Made by a program: the position numbers and the translations under genes. From the NCBI RefSeq assembly GCF_047948215.1, contig NC_134464.1, positions 4,598,001 to 4,662,000 on the forward strand: a stretch of DNA of 64,000 bases, given 5' to 3'. Under the pieces are notes generated by a model that worked only from the letters and a program-made list of their open reading frames with translations, did not search any database and was not told where the DNA came from. Below, piece after piece: positions 63,118 through 64,000 of the stretch (position 1 is its first letter; each line of letters opens with the position of its first letter). This stretch comes from Lycorma delicatula (lineage: Eukaryota > Arthropoda > Insecta > Hemiptera > Fulgoridae).

Positions 63118-63817
63118 ACGACATAAGCTTAATTTAATATCGGTGGGTGATAACGGTAGCAATGATGTGAGCGGGGCACACAGTATACGGACATGTTGAT
63201 ACAAGCATCACTCCCACCATAGTGGCACTGCGGCCCCGTCACTCTACCAATAAAAGAGCGTTCACCACGAGAGTGAAGGCAATTCATCATCGACCACCAT
63301 GTGGAGAAGACCAACAAGAAGTTCCCCGGTCAGCTCAACGTGGGACCTCCCTTCCCGCTCCAGCACCAGCTTGCCGGGCTTCAATTGCCCTGGCTGCGGC
63401 GAACTCAGCAGCTGGAGCCGGCCCAACGTGGAATCACTCGGGTGAACCACCTCAGCCATGCCAGCAAAGGACAACCGATGCCGTCCTGACACTGCGGAGC
63501 TCTGGGGCCACCACTGCCATGCTGTAGCAGGGACCCAACTTCCGCTGAGGGAAAGCCCGGTCGGACTTCAACGGACGAGCTGCAACTCTCCGACTTTGGC
63601 GGAGACCAGCTTTTGGATCCAACAATTGTTATAAAAGCTAATGCAAAAAATTGCCCTTTTCAGGGCCACCACAAGGCTATGAAATACGAAGCCATTCAAC
63701 AACAGCCCTTCTCAGGGCTACCATAAGGGAGCAATTACAAGCTGTCGAAGCCAATTGATGACAAAGATGGCCCCCATAAGGTTATTAAGTGCCACGAACC
63801 GTCAAAGCCATTCAGCG

Positions 63818-63820
<3 letters not shown>
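63114..63820. mobile_element. LTR-like 707-bp insertion (TGTTACG...GACA) in a (TA)n tract
   Basis: The segment starts TGTTACGACATAAGC directly after one (TA)n run (63079-63113) and ends GCGACA directly before another (63821-63878). It is far more GC-rich than its surroundings. TG...CA ends suggest a solo LTR. A TATAAAA box is at 63630. A 101-codon GC-rich frame inside (63222-63527) has no known motif. Roughly 58-bp degenerate units built on CGAAGCCATTCA recur at 63688, 63737 and 63796. Confidence 0.45.
63652..63719 (+). other. two histone-mRNA-type stem-loops
   Basis: TGCCCT-TTTC-AGGGCC followed by ACCA (63652-63671) and AGCCCT-TCTC-AGGGCT followed by ACCA (63704-63723). Each is a 6-bp stem (the first with one mismatch at the base), a 4-nt pyrimidine-rich loop and an ACCA flank. 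This is the shape of the replication-dependent histone mRNA 3' end. No histone gene is nearby. Confidence 0.5.

Positions 63821-63878
<58 letters not shown>
63821..63878 (+). repeat. (TA)n microsatellite, right of LTR-like insertion
   Basis: A pure TA run, matched by (TA)n at 63079-63113 on the other side of the insertion. Confidence 0.9.
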
Positions 63879-63881
<3 letters not shown>

Positions 63882-64000
63882 TTTGTAATTAGTGTACTGT
63901 AATCTATGGGCACACCAAAATAAATAAGCTTAACAATTTCTAAAAAGAGTATTTCAAATCTATGGATTCATCATAAAATATTATATAAAGTAATTCTGCA

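Noticed and set aside
63222..63527. 101-codon GC-rich Ala/Pro frame
   Set aside because: Three overlapping frames on both strands are open because the insertion is GC-rich. No domain or start context supports one.

Overview
This is AT-rich, intron-rich animal DNA, almost certainly from an insect. The evidence is four spliced exons of a pecanex-type gene, many Tc1/mariner copies, arthropod-type LINEs and a tRNA-headed SINE. The repeat mix suggests a hemipteran, but that is a weak inference. No bacterial operons, rRNA genes or CRISPR arrays are present.

Host gene: the 5' coding part of pecanex lies on the minus strand. Exon 1 is 56083-56235, exon 2 is 40667-40860, exon 3 is 29729-29898 and exon 4 is 20127-20315. 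All have GT/AG borders and matching phases. Introns are 15.2, 10.8 and 9.4 kb, and the fourth runs past the left edge. Nearly everything else in the window is intron filled with transposable elements.

Main accessory feature: a 14.9 kb Polinton/Maverick (adintovirus-like) element lies at 1562-16493. Its termini are inverted repeats beginning AGTAGTTAAAAAG, flanked by a perfect 6-bp duplication, GTTAAG. It sits inside a Penelope-like reverse transcriptase whose reading frame resumes across the empty site. The left arm carries plus-strand genes: a cyclin-box gene, an unassigned gene, a protein-primed type B DNA polymerase and another unassigned gene. The right arm carries minus-strand genes: a matrix-metalloprotease-like gene (prodomain plus hemopexin-like blades), two small genes, a major-capsid-like protein, a minor-capsid-like protein and an acidic protein. 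The two arms converge on an 18-bp hairpin at 10887-10927. Every gene is broken by frameshifts, and a piggyBac-type MITE has split the polymerase. I could not see an integrase, packaging ATPase or capsid protease.

The rest of the window is layered transposon debris. It holds about eight mariner-type remnants, one pogo/Tigger-type transposase remnant, three copies of one TTAA-flanked MITE, R1-like and other LINE fragments (including a head-to-head inverted pair at 49.3-51.5 kb), a SINE, and two TG...CA-bounded LTR-like insertions in (TA)n tracts. The second LTR-like insertion carries two histone-type stem-loops. Long stretches at 31.1-33.5, 34.8-37.3, 44.4-49.2 and 51.5-56.1 kb show no gene.
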